Of a DNA stretch of 64,000 nucleotides, positions 20,901 through 32,111 are shown piece after piece (within the stretch, counting starts at the first letter, position 1; each line of letters starts with the position of its first letter). The stretch comes from Liopterus haemorrhoidalis (lineage: Eukaryota; Arthropoda; Insecta; Coleoptera; Dytiscidae). The translations under genes were made by a program, and so were the position numbers. The DNA is taken from assembly GCA_963971575.1 (NCBI GenBank), contig OZ020617.1, positions 21,785,403 to 21,849,402 on the forward strand. Direction: 5' to 3'. The notes below the pieces were generated by a model. It had not been told where the DNA came from, did not search any database, and saw only the letters and a list, made by a program, of their open reading frames with translations.

Positions 20901-21355
20901 TAAAATTGGAAGCTATATCTCGGCCTCATATTTTTCAATTTTTGTCTGTCTGTCTGTCCGAGATTCACACAAAAACGGCTGAACATAAACTATAACTTCA
21001 AAATTTTTATTTTATGGAGTTGTTTCATTAAAACTGTTTATTAAAAAACTTAAAATATCTCTTTTATTATTGACTAAACAGAAAAATGTGTGCATCAAAA
21101 ATTATTGTTAGTAATAAAATAAATCTTTTTTGTGCAATCCAATTTTTCAATTAGATGAATGTTTGGGGAGTTATGCACCCTAAAACTAAAATCTACATAT
21201 GTCTCCATTATTGGCTTAACAGCAAAATTATATATGACCAAAATAATTTATAATAAAAAAATATATATTTTTCTCTAAGAATTTTATCATTTTAGAGAAG
21301 AAAAAAAATGTTTAAGACCTCCACCAAGTAAAAATTTCGGGGAACGCGCCTGGGC
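20900..21355 (+). mobile_element. Helitron-family fragment
   Basis: A GTCTGTCTGTCTGTCCGAG module is followed by AACGGCTGAACA. Two copies then follow of the CTAAAACTAAAAT...TATTGGCTTAACAG / ATATCTCTTTTATTATTGAC module that also occurs inside the 13-18 kb element. It ends near a GC-rich GGGGAACGCGCCTGGGCAGC stretch that may be a worn 3' end; no clear CTRR terminus. Confidence 0.5.
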
Positions 21356-21424
21356 AGCACAGATCAAATCAATCAATTATTTATTTACCACACAGTGTAC
21401 ATACAAGTTTTACAGCCAAATGGA

Positions 21425-22180
21425 TGGTAATATAATAATATGTAATAATAATAATAATAAATCTCTTTATTGGCAAGGTTCAGTTTACACTGCTGTACCA
21501 CCCAGGGGCGCACACAGATTTTTGGCTTGGGGGGGGGTCCAATTATACATAATTTTTATAAACACAGGGCAAAATATCAATTTCAAGTGAAGAGCAAAAT
21601 AAAAAGGTCCTCCCTTCTAAATTTTAAGTGAAGAGCAAAAAAAAAAGTTCCTCCCTTCTAAATTTTAAGTGAAGGGCAAAAAAAATGCCTCACTTCTCAC
21701 AGTACGGGGGGGGGTCCGGACCCCTTGGACCCCCCCTTGTGTGCGCCCCTGCTACCACCTAACCTTAATGTTATTTTACAAGTTAGTATACAATTGATTA
21801 CATACAATTTTTTAATGTTAACAAATAATAATATTGTTTACTTAGTACAATACACAGTCTAATTGAACACGGATCCATCCATGTAGCTCACATTGGGACC
21901 ATTTGTTGGCGGAGTCGCTTTTTGAATTGGTAAATTTTGAAATTTTTAAGATTTTTAGGAATGGAGTTGTATATCGTGGCAGCGTTGTACGAAAATGATT
22001 TTTTGAATAAGATTGTCCGGTGTTTGGGAATATGTATCATGTGAGAGTTCCTAGTATTTTTACTGTTATCTTGTGATCTTTTAATGATTTTTTTCGACTA
22101 GATAGCTAGGTTCGTTTGTGTTTATGGTTTTGTGAATGAAACATGCGTAATGCAAGTGTTTTTTTTCAGACATGTTTAAC
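21425..22180 (-). pseudogene. LINE C-terminal fragment interrupted by a hAT element
   Basis: Read on the minus strand from about 22180: a segment with NTRNSHMIHIPKHRT, then LFKKSFSYNAATIYNSIPKN and FKKRLRQQMV before a stop near 21880. The S-x-x-Y-x-A-x-x-x-Y-N-S-I-P pattern is the conserved end of CR1/Jockey-type ORF2. The 3' untranslated region runs to an AATAATAAT tail at 21433-21462 and is split by the hAT element at 21503-21751. Strong 5' truncation. Confidence 0.8.
21503..21751. mobile_element. Non-autonomous hAT element sharing its core repeat with 782-1151
   Basis: Ends CAGGGGCGCACACA and TGTGTGCGCCCCTG are perfect inverted repeats, flanked by GTACCACC (21495-21502) and CTACCACC (21752-21759), an 8-bp duplication with one mismatch. 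Inside are three copies of a ~43-bp unit containing AAGTGAAGAGCAAAA, a poly-A run and GTTCCTCCCTTCT. This unit is the reverse complement of the one in the element at 782-1151. Confidence 0.9.
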
Positions 22181-22979
22181 CATCCTAACTTCCTCAGATG
22201 TTAGGTAGTAGGTTCCCTTTAATTTAGTCCTAATGTGAAACGTACACAGTAGTTTGCATATATAGGTTTGTATCGAACTGGTACTTGTAGAAAACAAATT
22301 GTACTTTGTTATAGGTAATAGTTTGAATAGAAAGTTTTATAGAGTTTTAGCAAAAAAAGTAATAAATAAATAAATAATTAAATAGTACGTAAAGGGTTGA
22401 GGTAGTCTGGAAAAGAGGGGGCATAGAGTTAGAGGTTGAGAAACACAGTTTTAAATGAGCATTTCTTACATAAACATGAATGTATAACTCTTGGCCGTAT
22501 CCTGCTTCTAAAACTCGAATAAGATGTTACAAGTATCTCTGTTAACCCATAAATTTCAACTCAGACGTTATTCTCAAATTAGAACAATGAAATTGGAATA
22601 GAGTTGACACAAACAAATAGATTCAGACCCTGGTAACTGGACGTAAATCTTCACTTTTAAATGCGAATGATTACAATGTGAATGTGGAACGATGCTGCAG
22701 TAATACTTGCAAGATTCAAGATACAGTACTACACTAACAGTACACTGACGTCCATTAAGAAGGTAAACTTGCATAGAAATACCACTAACTTTACACAGCT
22801 CTGCACACTGTGTCATTAGTAAGTCGTTACACGTACTGTCTTATTTTCTTTACAAAACAAACATTTACATGAAGTATGTATTTTAACTTATTTCACGGTT
22901 TCTTAACCCTTTCGCTACTACGTAAATATACGTTTTCTAAAGTATGTATGCAGTAACGGACTGGTAAAATATACTAGCC
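22181..22979. other. Stretch without recognised genes
   Basis: AT-rich; a short TAAA run at 22361-22376. The 80-codon minus-strand frame at 22574-22816 is Cys-rich but shows no known motif. Nothing firm. Confidence 0.5.
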
Positions 22980-23892
22980 TTGGAAAATTGGAATAAACCG
23001 GCCCAAGGGGTCAAGAGCCGGCCTCATTGGTTTAAGGACCGTTCCATTGATTCAAGAAGGAAACTAGAGTCATGCGGTATCAGAGAAATCGTGAGAGATC
23101 TCATTATCTCCTATCTTTATAACCGTAGTCCATGTCTATACTACAATAACGTATCTGATCTCCAGAAACACGGTGTTCCACAGAGAAGTATTTTAGGACC
23201 TTTACTTTTTCTTATTTATAACAACGATCTACCAAGTAATACCTCAAATGTGAACTGTGTACTTTTGGCGGACGATACCACTCTGATTTGCCGTAATGCC
23301 GATATCAATAACCTTCACACAGAAATTTCAACTGCGCTTACTGAAGCGGAAGTATGGTTTAACGCTAACCAATTATGTTTAAACAAGAATAAAACTCAAA
23401 CAATTATATTTGGTACCAGACCCGATAGACTGCCTTTTTTCGTCAACAGTCCGGTGAAATTGTTGGAAGTATTTTTAGATGCACATTTAAACTGGCAATT
23501 TTAAATTGAATCAACCATAAATTCGGCCTTGTTTTTATAAAGGCAATTAGCTAACTGTGACAGTTATAATGTCCTAAGGATAACATATTTTGCTTTTTTC
23601 ATTCCCGCCTTCAATTTGCTATTATATTCTGAGGAAACTCACCCGATGTTTTAACTATTTTGACTTAAAAAAAGCCATTCGAGTTTTAGTTTCTGCTAAA
23701 TACAGGGACCACTGTAAACCGCAATTTTTTAAGTTAAGGATTCTAACCATACCAGCACTGTACACGCTTGAATGTCTACTCTACATAAAATCAAATATCA
23801 GGATATTTTACTCTCACAAAAAGCTGCACGATCATTTAACTCGACACAGAAACAATTTTGTTCTCCCTAAGTGCCGTTTACTACGAACCTAA
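22980..23892 (+). pseudogene. LINE RT fragment, plus strand, part 1
   Basis: The frame contains REIVRDLIISYLYNRSP, then HGVPQRSILGPLLFLIYNND (RT motif B, with R for the usual G in GVPQG), then VLLADDTTLI (catalytic motif C with LADD in place of Y/FADD), then WFNANQLCLNKNKTQ. After a frameshift near 23505 and a deletion, the C-terminal KKAIRVLVSAKYRDHCKP, then LYTLECLLYIKSN and HDHLTRHRNNFVLP segments follow. It is Jockey/CR1-like and broken by shifts. A younger Jockey copy interrupts it at 23894. Confidence 0.87.
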
Positions 23893-23893
23893 T

Positions 23894-24488
23894 ATAAATA
23901 AAAAACTGCAATTAGCTTACGCCAGGTTAGAACAATTATTCCCCTTAATCAACAAAAAATCTAAATTCAAAGTTAAATGTGCCACATTGCTCTACAAATC
24001 CCTACTTAGACCTCTTCTGATGTACGCATGTGAAGTATGGAGAAACAGGTCACCAACCAACTTAAAAAAAATCCAAAGCTTCCAAAATAAAGTTCTTAGA
24101 ATTGCCCTCAACGCTCCCTGGTTCATTCGAAACGAACAGATTCACAACGAACTATTAGTGCCAAACATAAACAATTTTATCAAAAAAGTTATCCAAAAAT
24201 TCATAAGAAACATAAACAATTGTGAAAGTGCAGCTATTTAAAACAGGAAAAAAAGGCATCCATAACAGACGATTACCCCAAGACATTTACGTATCGGATG
24301 AAAATAGCGATTAGCATTGTTAGTGTAAGCAAAAATTAAAAATATATGTGTATAAAAATAGACAATTATGTAAATCTAGGGTAGTTATGTTAACCTGTAA
24401 ATAGTAACTGTTATTTTTTTGTAAGTAGAACACAGCTGTGAATAACAAAGCTGTAATTTGTTTAAGCGGCAATAAACAATAAAAAAAA
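23894..24488 (+). mobile_element. 5'-truncated Jockey-clade LINE insertion
   Basis: About 595 bp bounded by a 9-bp direct repeat GAACCTAAT (23885-23893 and 24489-24497), with a poly-A end after AATAAACAATAA. The open frame (from about 23894 to the stop at 24241) shows the ORF2 C-terminus: LAYARLEQLFPLINKKSK, LLYKSLLRPLLMYACEVW, QSFQNKVLRIALNAPWF and RNEQIHNELLVPN. These blocks are typical of the Jockey clade. Only the last ~115 codons of ORF2 and the 3' untranslated region were copied. Confidence 0.9.
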
Positions 24489-24497
24489 GAACCTAAT

Positions 24498-24780
24498 CAA
24501 ATCATATTTACATAAGTCTTAAAATGTTTAATTCCTTGAACGAAGAGGTACGTGGCCTACCCACTCTTCCTTTCAAGGGATTAATTAAAAAACATTTATT
24601 GGATCTACCTCCTGATTTACGAGTTTCTTAAGACTATAAGAGATATTTGTACCGTTTATGTATCACTGTATGTTTTGATGTTATTATTTTTATTCTATAC
24701 ATCATTGTACTTTTGTTTGGACTTGGTGTAAAAATTTGAATGTTGTAATTACCAATCAATAAATTATTATTATATGAAAC
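24498..24780 (+). pseudogene. LINE RT fragment, plus strand, part 2
   Basis: Continues the older LINE past the Jockey insertion: a frame with MFNSLNEEVRGLPTLPFKG, then LIKKHLLDLPPDLRVS and a stop near 24630, matching the F-N-x-L-P-x-E-[VI]-R end of CR1/Jockey-type ORF2. An AT-rich 3' untranslated region ends in ATAAATTATTATTATA. Confidence 0.7.
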
Positions 24781-24797
24781 GGTCATATTGGCACCGA

Positions 24798-24828
24798 CCC
24801 ACCGGGAAACGCCTGGTTTCCCAGTGGG
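24798..24828. repeat. Strong GC-rich hairpin
   Basis: CCCACCGGGAAAC and GTTTCCCAGTGGG form a 13-bp stem with one G-T/C-T type mismatch around a GCCTG loop. No Rho-type or host function is implied; it may be a piece of a repeat. Confidence 0.7.
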
Positions 24829-25570
24829 CCAGTCCGCAACAATATGTATGTATAGTGCTACCCCAGCAAATAACGTTGTGCATCTTTTTAAGATGTTCTT
24901 CTTCCATAAATATACATACGTGAAGTTTTTAATTGCATGCACCTGCTTATAATTCTCTATAGGTGTCAATAGTTACAGTTTCTGCCGGTTTAGAGTTGCC
25001 CAAACAGTCGATCATTTCTCATGTAACATATTCACGATAGTGCGTAACTTTCAAAAATTGCTGGATATGTCGATATATCTGATTAACATATCAATTATGT
25101 GAACTGATTACAATTGTGGACCCTGACACTTCTAAGACATAGAATTTAATTACTGTTTAAGAGACGAAGACTTCATACTGAAGACCTGATGCGTTCTAGT
25201 ACACTTAAATCAGTTGCCTGAACCTAAATGGGTAAAAGTCGAACTCATCTAGTCTACAACTTATACTTTCGATGACACAGCTTCAGGATTTCATGCTAAT
25301 TTCATGATAATTTTGGAATTCATGACGAGTCATCAATTGTTGAGTACATATTTTCCCAACAATCTTGCCGGAAAAATTGTCGCAGGTCATATTGTGTATG
25401 CGTTCTGTCAACGTATATACGGAGATTTATGTTATTCCATGTTACGTTCGTATTTATAGGTATAAAATTTTACAGCTTACTTAACTTCTCCACAGGGATA
25501 GCGGTCGCTCTTCCTTAAATTCTCAGCAAAAGGGTTAAGTATCATATAAGTCAGGGACAAAATAGCTAGT
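24829..25570. other. Stretch without recognised features
   Basis: No supported gene or repeat. Frames on the minus strand (24634-24969) overlap LINE tail and hairpin and show no motif. Confidence 0.5.
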
Positions 25571-25574
25571 ACAA

Positions 25575-26408
25575 ATTTTAAAAAAATCGAGTGTGTTCAC
25601 TACTGATCTGTACGGCCCTGTGTTTTGTTTCGTCAGATCAAAGTCGGTCAAGTGTTATCTTGACGGACTCGCTGAGCGCTCTGAACAGTATCCAAAATCC
25701 AGATCCAGTGCATTCTCTTGTACTAAAGATCCGGTTGCTACTTCACACACTGAATGCTCAGAATGTGGAGCCGTTTTGGATACCGGGACATGTTGTGTTA
25801 AAGGAAACGAAGCGGCTGATGTAGCTTCAAAAGCCACCTCCCACAGACTTATAATTGATGTGAGTTTTATATTTCCAGATGATGCAAGGAGCCAGCTGAA
25901 ACATTAGGTTTTAGCCATGTGGCAGCATGAGTGGAGCAGCATACAGAAAGTTAAGTTGAGATAAATTAATGGGACGTTAAACTATGGGTTTCTTCCTGCA
26001 GGATTAACCGCAAGGCGGAAACCACCATCTCACGCCTCCGTATAGGCCAATGTTTAACACAGATTTGTCTTTATTACACATTTTAACTGACTGTGCACAG
26101 TTCGAGGATGTCAGTGAGAGGTTACGCCTGTGCTATGACCTGTCAGTTGCTTTAGGTGACGACAAAGTACACAAGGACAGGCTACTCTTCCAGAGAGAAT
26201 CGAACTTACTGTTTTATTTGTGATGTCTTGCATCTTATTTTAATGTGTCCTATTTCTAGACTGTATATTCGATGGTAACTGGTCCCTTTACAGCCTCTTA
26301 TTATCATCCCGCGTCAGTTCAATTTCTCGAACAGACTTTTATTTTATTTCTTTGTATTTGTTCGTACAAGATTTCTCTTACTGAGTGTGCATATTTTTTG
26401 ATTTTATT
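25575..26408 (+). pseudogene. I-clade LINE ORF2 C-terminus with RNase H, part 1
   Basis: Across two frames the plus strand shows SVILTDSLSALNSIQNP (an RNase H catalytic-Asp block), FWIPGHV plus KGNEAADVASKAT (the last RNase H block), DVSFIFPDDARSQLKH, and then a decayed Cys/His-rich tail with LHILTDCAQFEDV-like text. Frameshifts occur near 25800 and stops near 25905. A better copy of the same family is at 44965-45810. The 3' untranslated region is split by a Tc1-type element at 26411-26922 and resumes to about 27020. Confidence 0.82.
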
Positions 26409-26410
26409 TA

Positions 26411-26922
26411 CGGTAGGTGGCCAAATTATTAGGGACTGCACACCCCCCCTTGTAATTTTCAAGTTTAAATGCATTTTGTGAGAAAATAAATTGTTTTTAA
26501 ATCATTTTTCTTCTATATTCTTGTTGCTGGTATCAATATTATTTTAAAAAGCGGGAGATCGCCAAAGAAATCATCACCACCAAGCGGCAATTTCTAGAAA
26601 TCCTTATCAGAGAGGCATCACAACCCCAATCTCCGACACAACGCAAAATTCTGCATAGAAAGCATGCCCAAACGCCTGGAAGCCGCAATCGCAGCAAAGG
26701 GTGGCATTACAAAATATTAAGATTTTACTTAATTTATTAAATTAACACTTTTTATACAAAAACAAATGATTATGAATAAGCAATTATGTCGTTTTATTTT
26801 CTAAATAAAGCACTCTAATGAATAAAAATAAATAAGAGACCCAAAGTCACTTATTTCCTCATTAAATTCATTTGAAAATTACAAAAAATCTGCACTGTCC
26901 CTAATAATTTGGCCACCCACTG
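26411..26922 (+). mobile_element. Tc1-like transposon, internally deleted
   Basis: Inverted ends share GTGGCCAAATTATTAGGGAC and are flanked by TA (26409-26410 and 26923-26924). Inside, a frame ending at about 26718 reads SMPKRLEAAIAAKGGITKY, the usual last residues of Tc1 transposases. The rest of the transposase (about 320 residues more) is missing, so the element is non-autonomous. It interrupts an I-clade LINE tail. Confidence 0.87.
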
Positions 26923-26924
26923 TA

Positions 26925-27030
26925 TTTATTTATTGTTTAGTTTTTTAATATGTAGTGTCGTCATTTAGATGGGCTGCGTTAGGTGCAAATAGCCATTGTT
27001 GCTGTGCGCCAAAAATTAAGCTAACTAATA
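26925..27030 (+). pseudogene. I-clade LINE 3' tail, part 2
   Basis: TTTATTGTTTAG, AATATGTAGTGT and the GCGCCAAAAATTAAGCTAAC end match the tail of the copy at 45720-45810, so this resumes the LINE after the Tc1 insertion. Confidence 0.75.
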
Positions 27031-29063
27031 AAAGAAATATTGCACGGGCAAATAAAAATAAATAAGATAAAAAGTCTGTTCGAAAAATTAAACAGACGCA
27101 GAGTGATGTTTTTTGAAAGTAGATAAACAGTATCAAACCATATTACAATTTATGGTAAAAGATATCACGAACATTATGGCTGAAAGACTTTTTGACAGAA
27201 TGCATATGCAAGCACTTTTGTTCCGCTTGGATAGGTTATGGACCGTACATCTTTCGATTGCGAAGATTTCCGTTTGGAAGATTATTGAGAAGATATCAAG
27301 GACTAAATAAAACTTTAAGTTTGGCCCATAACTTCTTATCACATGTTTCCATAATAACAAGAAGCATCTATATACCAAAGCATCTCTTTTAAATTCGAGC
27401 TCTCTAAAATTCCTAGTTGTGGTATAACGCGCTGCGGTATATCATAGCGATTTCACTTTTCGGGCATGCAAATATTTTGTCCCAGGCACTGCCTGTATCT
27501 ATATATACACATACACTGCATGTAACCCTTACGATGCCTATAGTTCTATATTCCGTAAAAATACCTTGGGGCGCTGCCCAAAGCTGTGAAATAAGCTAAT
27601 ATCACTGTGACACGAATGCTGCATTTTGCGTAGAATGCATCAATTACTGAAATGTAGATAATTTCTTAATATTTACAATTATGTTTAGTTAAAATTATTG
27701 CAACACAATAATATTTGGAAACCTACATATGGATAAAAGTAAACATAAGTTTTACGTATTTTGCTTGATTTAAGTAAAAATAGAAAAAAAGAACTTGTAG
27801 ACAAACAATTTCTACTTGTTGAACTGTAATATGTTTGTTTCCCTGTGTCAAACTTAAAATTGTAACAAAGTGTGGTGTATCATTAAAAAGTTCAGTGCCA
27901 CTACCGGTTTTAATTTTAACATTACCATCGATTTCAACACAAAACTGTATGTATAGTTAGTAGAAACTTTTGGCGCACTGCACAAAGGCTATTTGCGCCT
28001 CATAAAATTATTCTTCATCTGAACAATATTCAGTATGAAAAAAAAAATATATATATAACTGCTTAGCTTTAGTATTTTTTTTTTTTTAAACTTTGTTGCC
28101 TCTCCAATTGTTTAGGTTTAGATCCACCTACTGGTCATATCTAGTAAACTCTGAAAGCGACAACATAATTAAAGTTTAGTACTATCCAATCGTATTTTTT
28201 GTATAGTACCTAGTTGTACAAATCTGATATAATGACTTGGTTTCTGATATCGATAATAAAATACGTGATTGCTTTTTAATATAATTTTATTAAGCGTAAA
28301 CTAAGTTGAAAATTTTCTTCAACATTTTAAATAGCCGATAAAGTAAAATTCAATTTATACCTCGAAGGTACACCCATTTCCTTTCATAAATTTTCGTTTA
28401 CTGTCAATATCTTATTTCAGTGTACTTTTTCAGACAGAGCAAACAAAAAATTGACAAATAGAAAGCATTTCTAGAAAATTCTACGGAGCTTTTAACTTGA
28501 TATTAATGATTTTAACACGCCCTTTTATTTTTAAAGGACAAATATTTACTTTGTTTTATTCTTTTGACTCGCTTGACAAATTTCGATACACATACATAAT
28601 TCGGAGTCAAATATTTAAATAACTATATGCTATTCCAAACGTTTAAGCGGGACTAACTGGAATTTTCATTTTTCTAAGTAGTCATGAGCTCTCTTTTGAA
28701 AGTTTAAAGTGGTTTTTTTCTAAACAAAATGATCAAAAGCCTCACCTAATCTGTAAAAGTTACCAGAATTAAAAATCTAGTTCCACTTAAACCAAATAAA
28801 CAAGCTAAGTAAAAGGCATAGAAAAAGGATATAGAAATCGAAGCCCTATATTGGTCTTTGTCGAACTGTTCTACACTAGCGCTAAAGGTTTTTGTTCGTG
28901 TAACTAAAGTAATAACGTGGTTAATTTGAATTGGTTAATCTTCCAATATTTAAAATATTTGCTATTTGTTGTTCCAAATGTACATATTTGATGGTTATAT
29001 AAATAAGAAAATGAAATCATGAATATACTTATATTTTTATCAATTACTACATTTCATATTATA
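27031..29063. other. 2-kb stretch without recognised genes
   Basis: AT-rich sequence. No motif-bearing ORF, inverted ends or tandem repeat could be supported. Overlapping frames on both strands at 27113-27392 have no recognisable content. Confidence 0.5.
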
Positions 29064-30000
29064 CAGGTTGAGGCAACACTTATGTTCACCTCAATTATTG
29101 CCTTAATAAAAAGAGTTTTAAAAATATTGTTCAAATAAAACTTATTTGGGGCATTGTGGGTGAGATAACCGCATCAAATACTTGCTTTAAAAAGGTATGA
29201 CAGTAAATAACTTTTCCTCAAATTACACTACACATATTACTATAGAGCTTTTTTTCTATTCAACGGTGTAAAACTAGTTTATCCTCACATAACAAATTTT
29301 TTGAGAAAATCTCATTTTGTGGCCGTCAAAATGATGACTTATTTGTATTGTTTCTACTGTATGAATATTAGAATTAGCCAAGCGTTTCAAACGATACATT
29401 TGGAAAATAAGAATTCTTCTGTTCACGAAGCTTTTAAAAAACACGTACAAAAGTAAATTGAACAGCAAGATCATCATTTTGAACATTTAGTACAATAGGT
29501 ACAACAAAAGAAGCTGCAACGAAGAGAGGCATAAAGTAGGAGATAAGAAAATATACAGAGGACAGAACACGATGGAAAGAAGTATGGAGAACAACAGAAC
29601 CGAAAATAAGTAACTCAACTATAGCCTTACACCGCAAGGTAGAAGGCTTCAGGATTAAGTAAGTAAGTACAATAGGAGTACAGTAAGTCACTAATCACTT
29701 ATTATTTTTAAGACCACAAATAGTCGTTTTTCTCAAAAATGTTGCTGTGAAAGGATATAAAAGTTTCACCGTTAAAAAGAAAACGAAAGCTCTATAATAC
29801 TGTGTTAAATAATATGTGTAATATTATTTGAAAAATAGTTATTAACTGCCGTGCCTCTTGCAAAACAAATGAAAACAAAATGTTTGATACCACTATAGCT
29901 TGATCCCCATTACCCCGAATAAGTTTTATTTGAACAATATTTTTATACCTCTTTTTACTAAGGAAATAATCAAGATCAACATAAGTGTTGTCTCACACTG
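29064..30000. mobile_element. TIR element (~100-bp TIRs), non-autonomous
   Basis: CAGGTTGAGGCAACACTTATG at the left and CAGTGTGAGACAACACTTATG (reverse complement of the right) begin inverted repeats of about 100 bp, with AAAAATATTGTTCAAATAAA and ACTTATT inside. Both ends abut TATA. A TA duplication would fit the Tc1/mariner superfamily. No transposase remains; a LINE-like 3' end is present at 29500-29672. Confidence 0.75.
29500..29672 (+). pseudogene. Possible RTE-type LINE 3' end inside the TIR element
   Basis: A frame RTRWKEVWRTTEPK... then ALHRKVEGFRIK stops at TAA and runs into TAAGTAAGTAAGT. RTE-type ORF2 proteins end with a similar basic W-rich segment, and the RTE fragment at 58.5-59.7 kb also has an AAGT-type tail. 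The match is short, so this is tentative. Confidence 0.4.
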
Positions 30001-30107
30001 TATATATCATTAGATTTTCCATGCATTTTATATTACATAGTTACTGTCATCAAGTAAGTGAGGGACAGATTCAGACGTTGAACAGGCTTCAAATCATTAG
30101 CCTAGGC

Positions 30108-30311
30108 CAGGGGTCGCAAACTGTAGAGGCCAAAGACCCAAATTCACCCTTTACGGTATTTGGAAACATTTTAAGGAGCCATAATTTTGTTTTGATAGAT
30201 GATTTTTTGAATATTTTCTAAATTTGTTCCTTATCAACTTAATCTGAAGAACCACACGTATATCCTCAAAGAGCCGCATGCGGCTTGCGACCCGTGGTTT
30301 GCCAACGCCTG
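30108..30311. mobile_element. Non-autonomous hAT element (204 bp)
   Basis: Ends CAGGGGTCGCAAACTG and the complement of CAGGCGTTGGCAAACCAC, flanked by a perfect 8-bp duplication GCCTAGGC (30100-30107 and 30312-30319). Contains GAGCCGCATGCGGCTTGCGA, itself a partial palindrome. No coding capacity. Confidence 0.9.
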
Positions 30312-30319
30312 GCCTAGGC

Positions 30320-30679
30320 TTCCGAAATCAGTGTTATACTTCCAGTATACTCTACTGTGAAGCCTGCGTACATAAAACATATTATATGAGCATCATCAAA
30401 ATATATATATTTTAAGTTTTTATTTAAAGAATAACTTACCTAGTAAATATAATGAAAGAATCTGCTTTAGTAGTTTTGAACCCTTCACACGATAATCTTC
30501 TGTAAAATGTCTGTCGCAAATAAAATAAGTTTTGCAAAAGCTTTCGGGTTGCAAAATTTAAAATCTCGGATGTTTTACGCGATTCACCCAAACTTTAAAC
30601 ACATCAAGAGTTGTAGGGGTTTCTTTTTTGGATTTCCATGGAATAAATATAATGTCAATTGTGTATAATCTTTGTTCTA
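30320..30679. other. Stretch without recognised genes
   Basis: No supported gene. The part from about 30558 may belong to the Penelope-like relic whose hammerhead-like end is at 31424-31470. Confidence 0.4.
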
Positions 30680-31423
30680 GCCCTTTCGGCCCTGGAAATT
30701 TTTGCTTTAAGTACCTTTTTTTTTTCGTTAAGTGGGGAATCACATTTGATCAAAAAATCATTTTTCATAGTTTTTTGAATTTTTTTTTATTATCTTAAAA
30801 AAAAATCAAATGGTAACTTTTGTGTACATCAGGTCAGAAATCAACAAAATTTCAGTAAAAACAACATAAAAAACAATTGTTTTTACATTCAATTATAAAA
30901 AAATCATAGTTTTCTAATGATAATCTTTGATTAACAATTGATTATATCATCTTTTCATTGGTTATTTTGTTTTTGGTACGTTCTGATAGCTAAAAAATAT
31001 TTTTTAAATATGATTTCGTGCCTGATGTAATCACATGTGTACATCAAGTTCCTTTATTCAAATATTACATGCAAATTGTAATAATTGAGATTAAATTGAT
31101 ACTATGTACATCACTAACAAAGTATTGTATTATAAATTTAAGCAAAAAAAAAAAAAAGTGAAAAGTAAACGTTTCATATAAAAAATAATCATAAAAGTAA
31201 ACTAACTTGTAACCGTACTAGCACCTCGGTAAGACATCAACATATACGTGTTAACATAATATATGGAAAAATTGCAGTTTGTAGTTCATAGATGTCACTA
31301 CTAGTTTTGTGACGAATCTGAGCACATATGTGAACATTAAGGTTCTGATTAATTTTATTGTATTATTAGTTTTTGGTGTATGAAAGGCATGTACACATAT
31401 GCGATCGTCAGGGCTGAAAGGGC
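30680..31423. mobile_element. TA-flanked non-autonomous element, 15-bp TIRs
   Basis: GCCCTTTCGGCCCTG at 30680 and the reverse complement of GCCCTTTCAGCCCTG ending at 31423 are flanked by TA on both sides. The 744-bp interior is AT-rich and non-coding. A TA duplication points to the Tc1/mariner superfamily, but short ends and no transposase leave this open. Confidence 0.7.
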
Positions 31424-31475
31424 TAGTTACAGCGACTAGTTTCGCTCAATTAGAGCATTATCAAAGCTACAAAAT
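31424..31475 (-). ncRNA. Degenerate hammerhead-ribozyme-like motif (Penelope-type terminus)
   Basis: On the minus strand TTGATAA (hammerhead core CTGANGA, changed at two positions) is followed by a stem GCTC-TAATT-GAGC and then GAAAC, which is the hammerhead order core, stem II, GAAA. CTAGT and ACTAG could pair as the next stem. Hammerheads of this kind are known in the terminal repeats of Penelope-like retroelements. The core mutations suggest it no longer cleaves. Confidence 0.4.
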
Positions 31476-31479
31476 AAAT

Positions 31480-32110
31480 TTTTGAAAGTAGAAAAATACA
31501 ATTTTGAAGATATAAATTGGTCAAATGATGATAAAATAAAAATAAAATTATAAAAAACATAAAAACATACCTGATTGTCGTAAAAAAATAATAAATATTA
31601 ATAATAAATAAATAAAAGTTCTAATATGAGTCAAAGTAGGCGGTAAAAACCTTGTCAGAAAATAAAATGGAGTATGTTACCGGTCGTTCAGGCAAGTCAT
31701 AACTTTTGAATACGTCCGATGTGTATTGTTAAAATTAGTCTGAACGTTTAAATTCTGGTCAGTAATTGAGATAAAACAATTTTCAATAAATTTACGTTTG
31801 TAAGTGTTGCATTCTTCCGCTAGAATGCGTGCGGTTGTATAAAATCTAGTGTCATGTCGTTTCCAAAATATAGTAATAATAATAATTTATTTTCAAACTA
31901 AAATAAATTACACAGTTTTACATGTAAACAGACAACATACAAAACTGTTACACCATTAAGACCGTAGCTCAGTGCATGGCGGTATCTTAATACATAGTTT
32001 GTTCTTGTGTACGTTTGTGCAGGCCTAAAAGTGTGCTCATTTATATTAGAACATAACACGATGAAACACACAGATCATACAGGTATCCCAAAAGTGCTAT
32101 TAAAGGGATA
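31480..32110. other. Mostly unannotated; probable LINE 3' tail at 31872-31990
   Basis: AATAATAATAATTTATTTTC near 31875 and the following AT-rich text look like the tail of a minus-strand LINE. No coding part was recognised. Confidence 0.35.
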
Positions 32111-32111
32111 C

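Noticed and set aside
22574..22816. Cys-rich 80-codon minus-strand ORF that could be a secreted peptide or exon
   Set aside because: No signal peptide pattern, splice sites or known spacing of cysteines were convincing.
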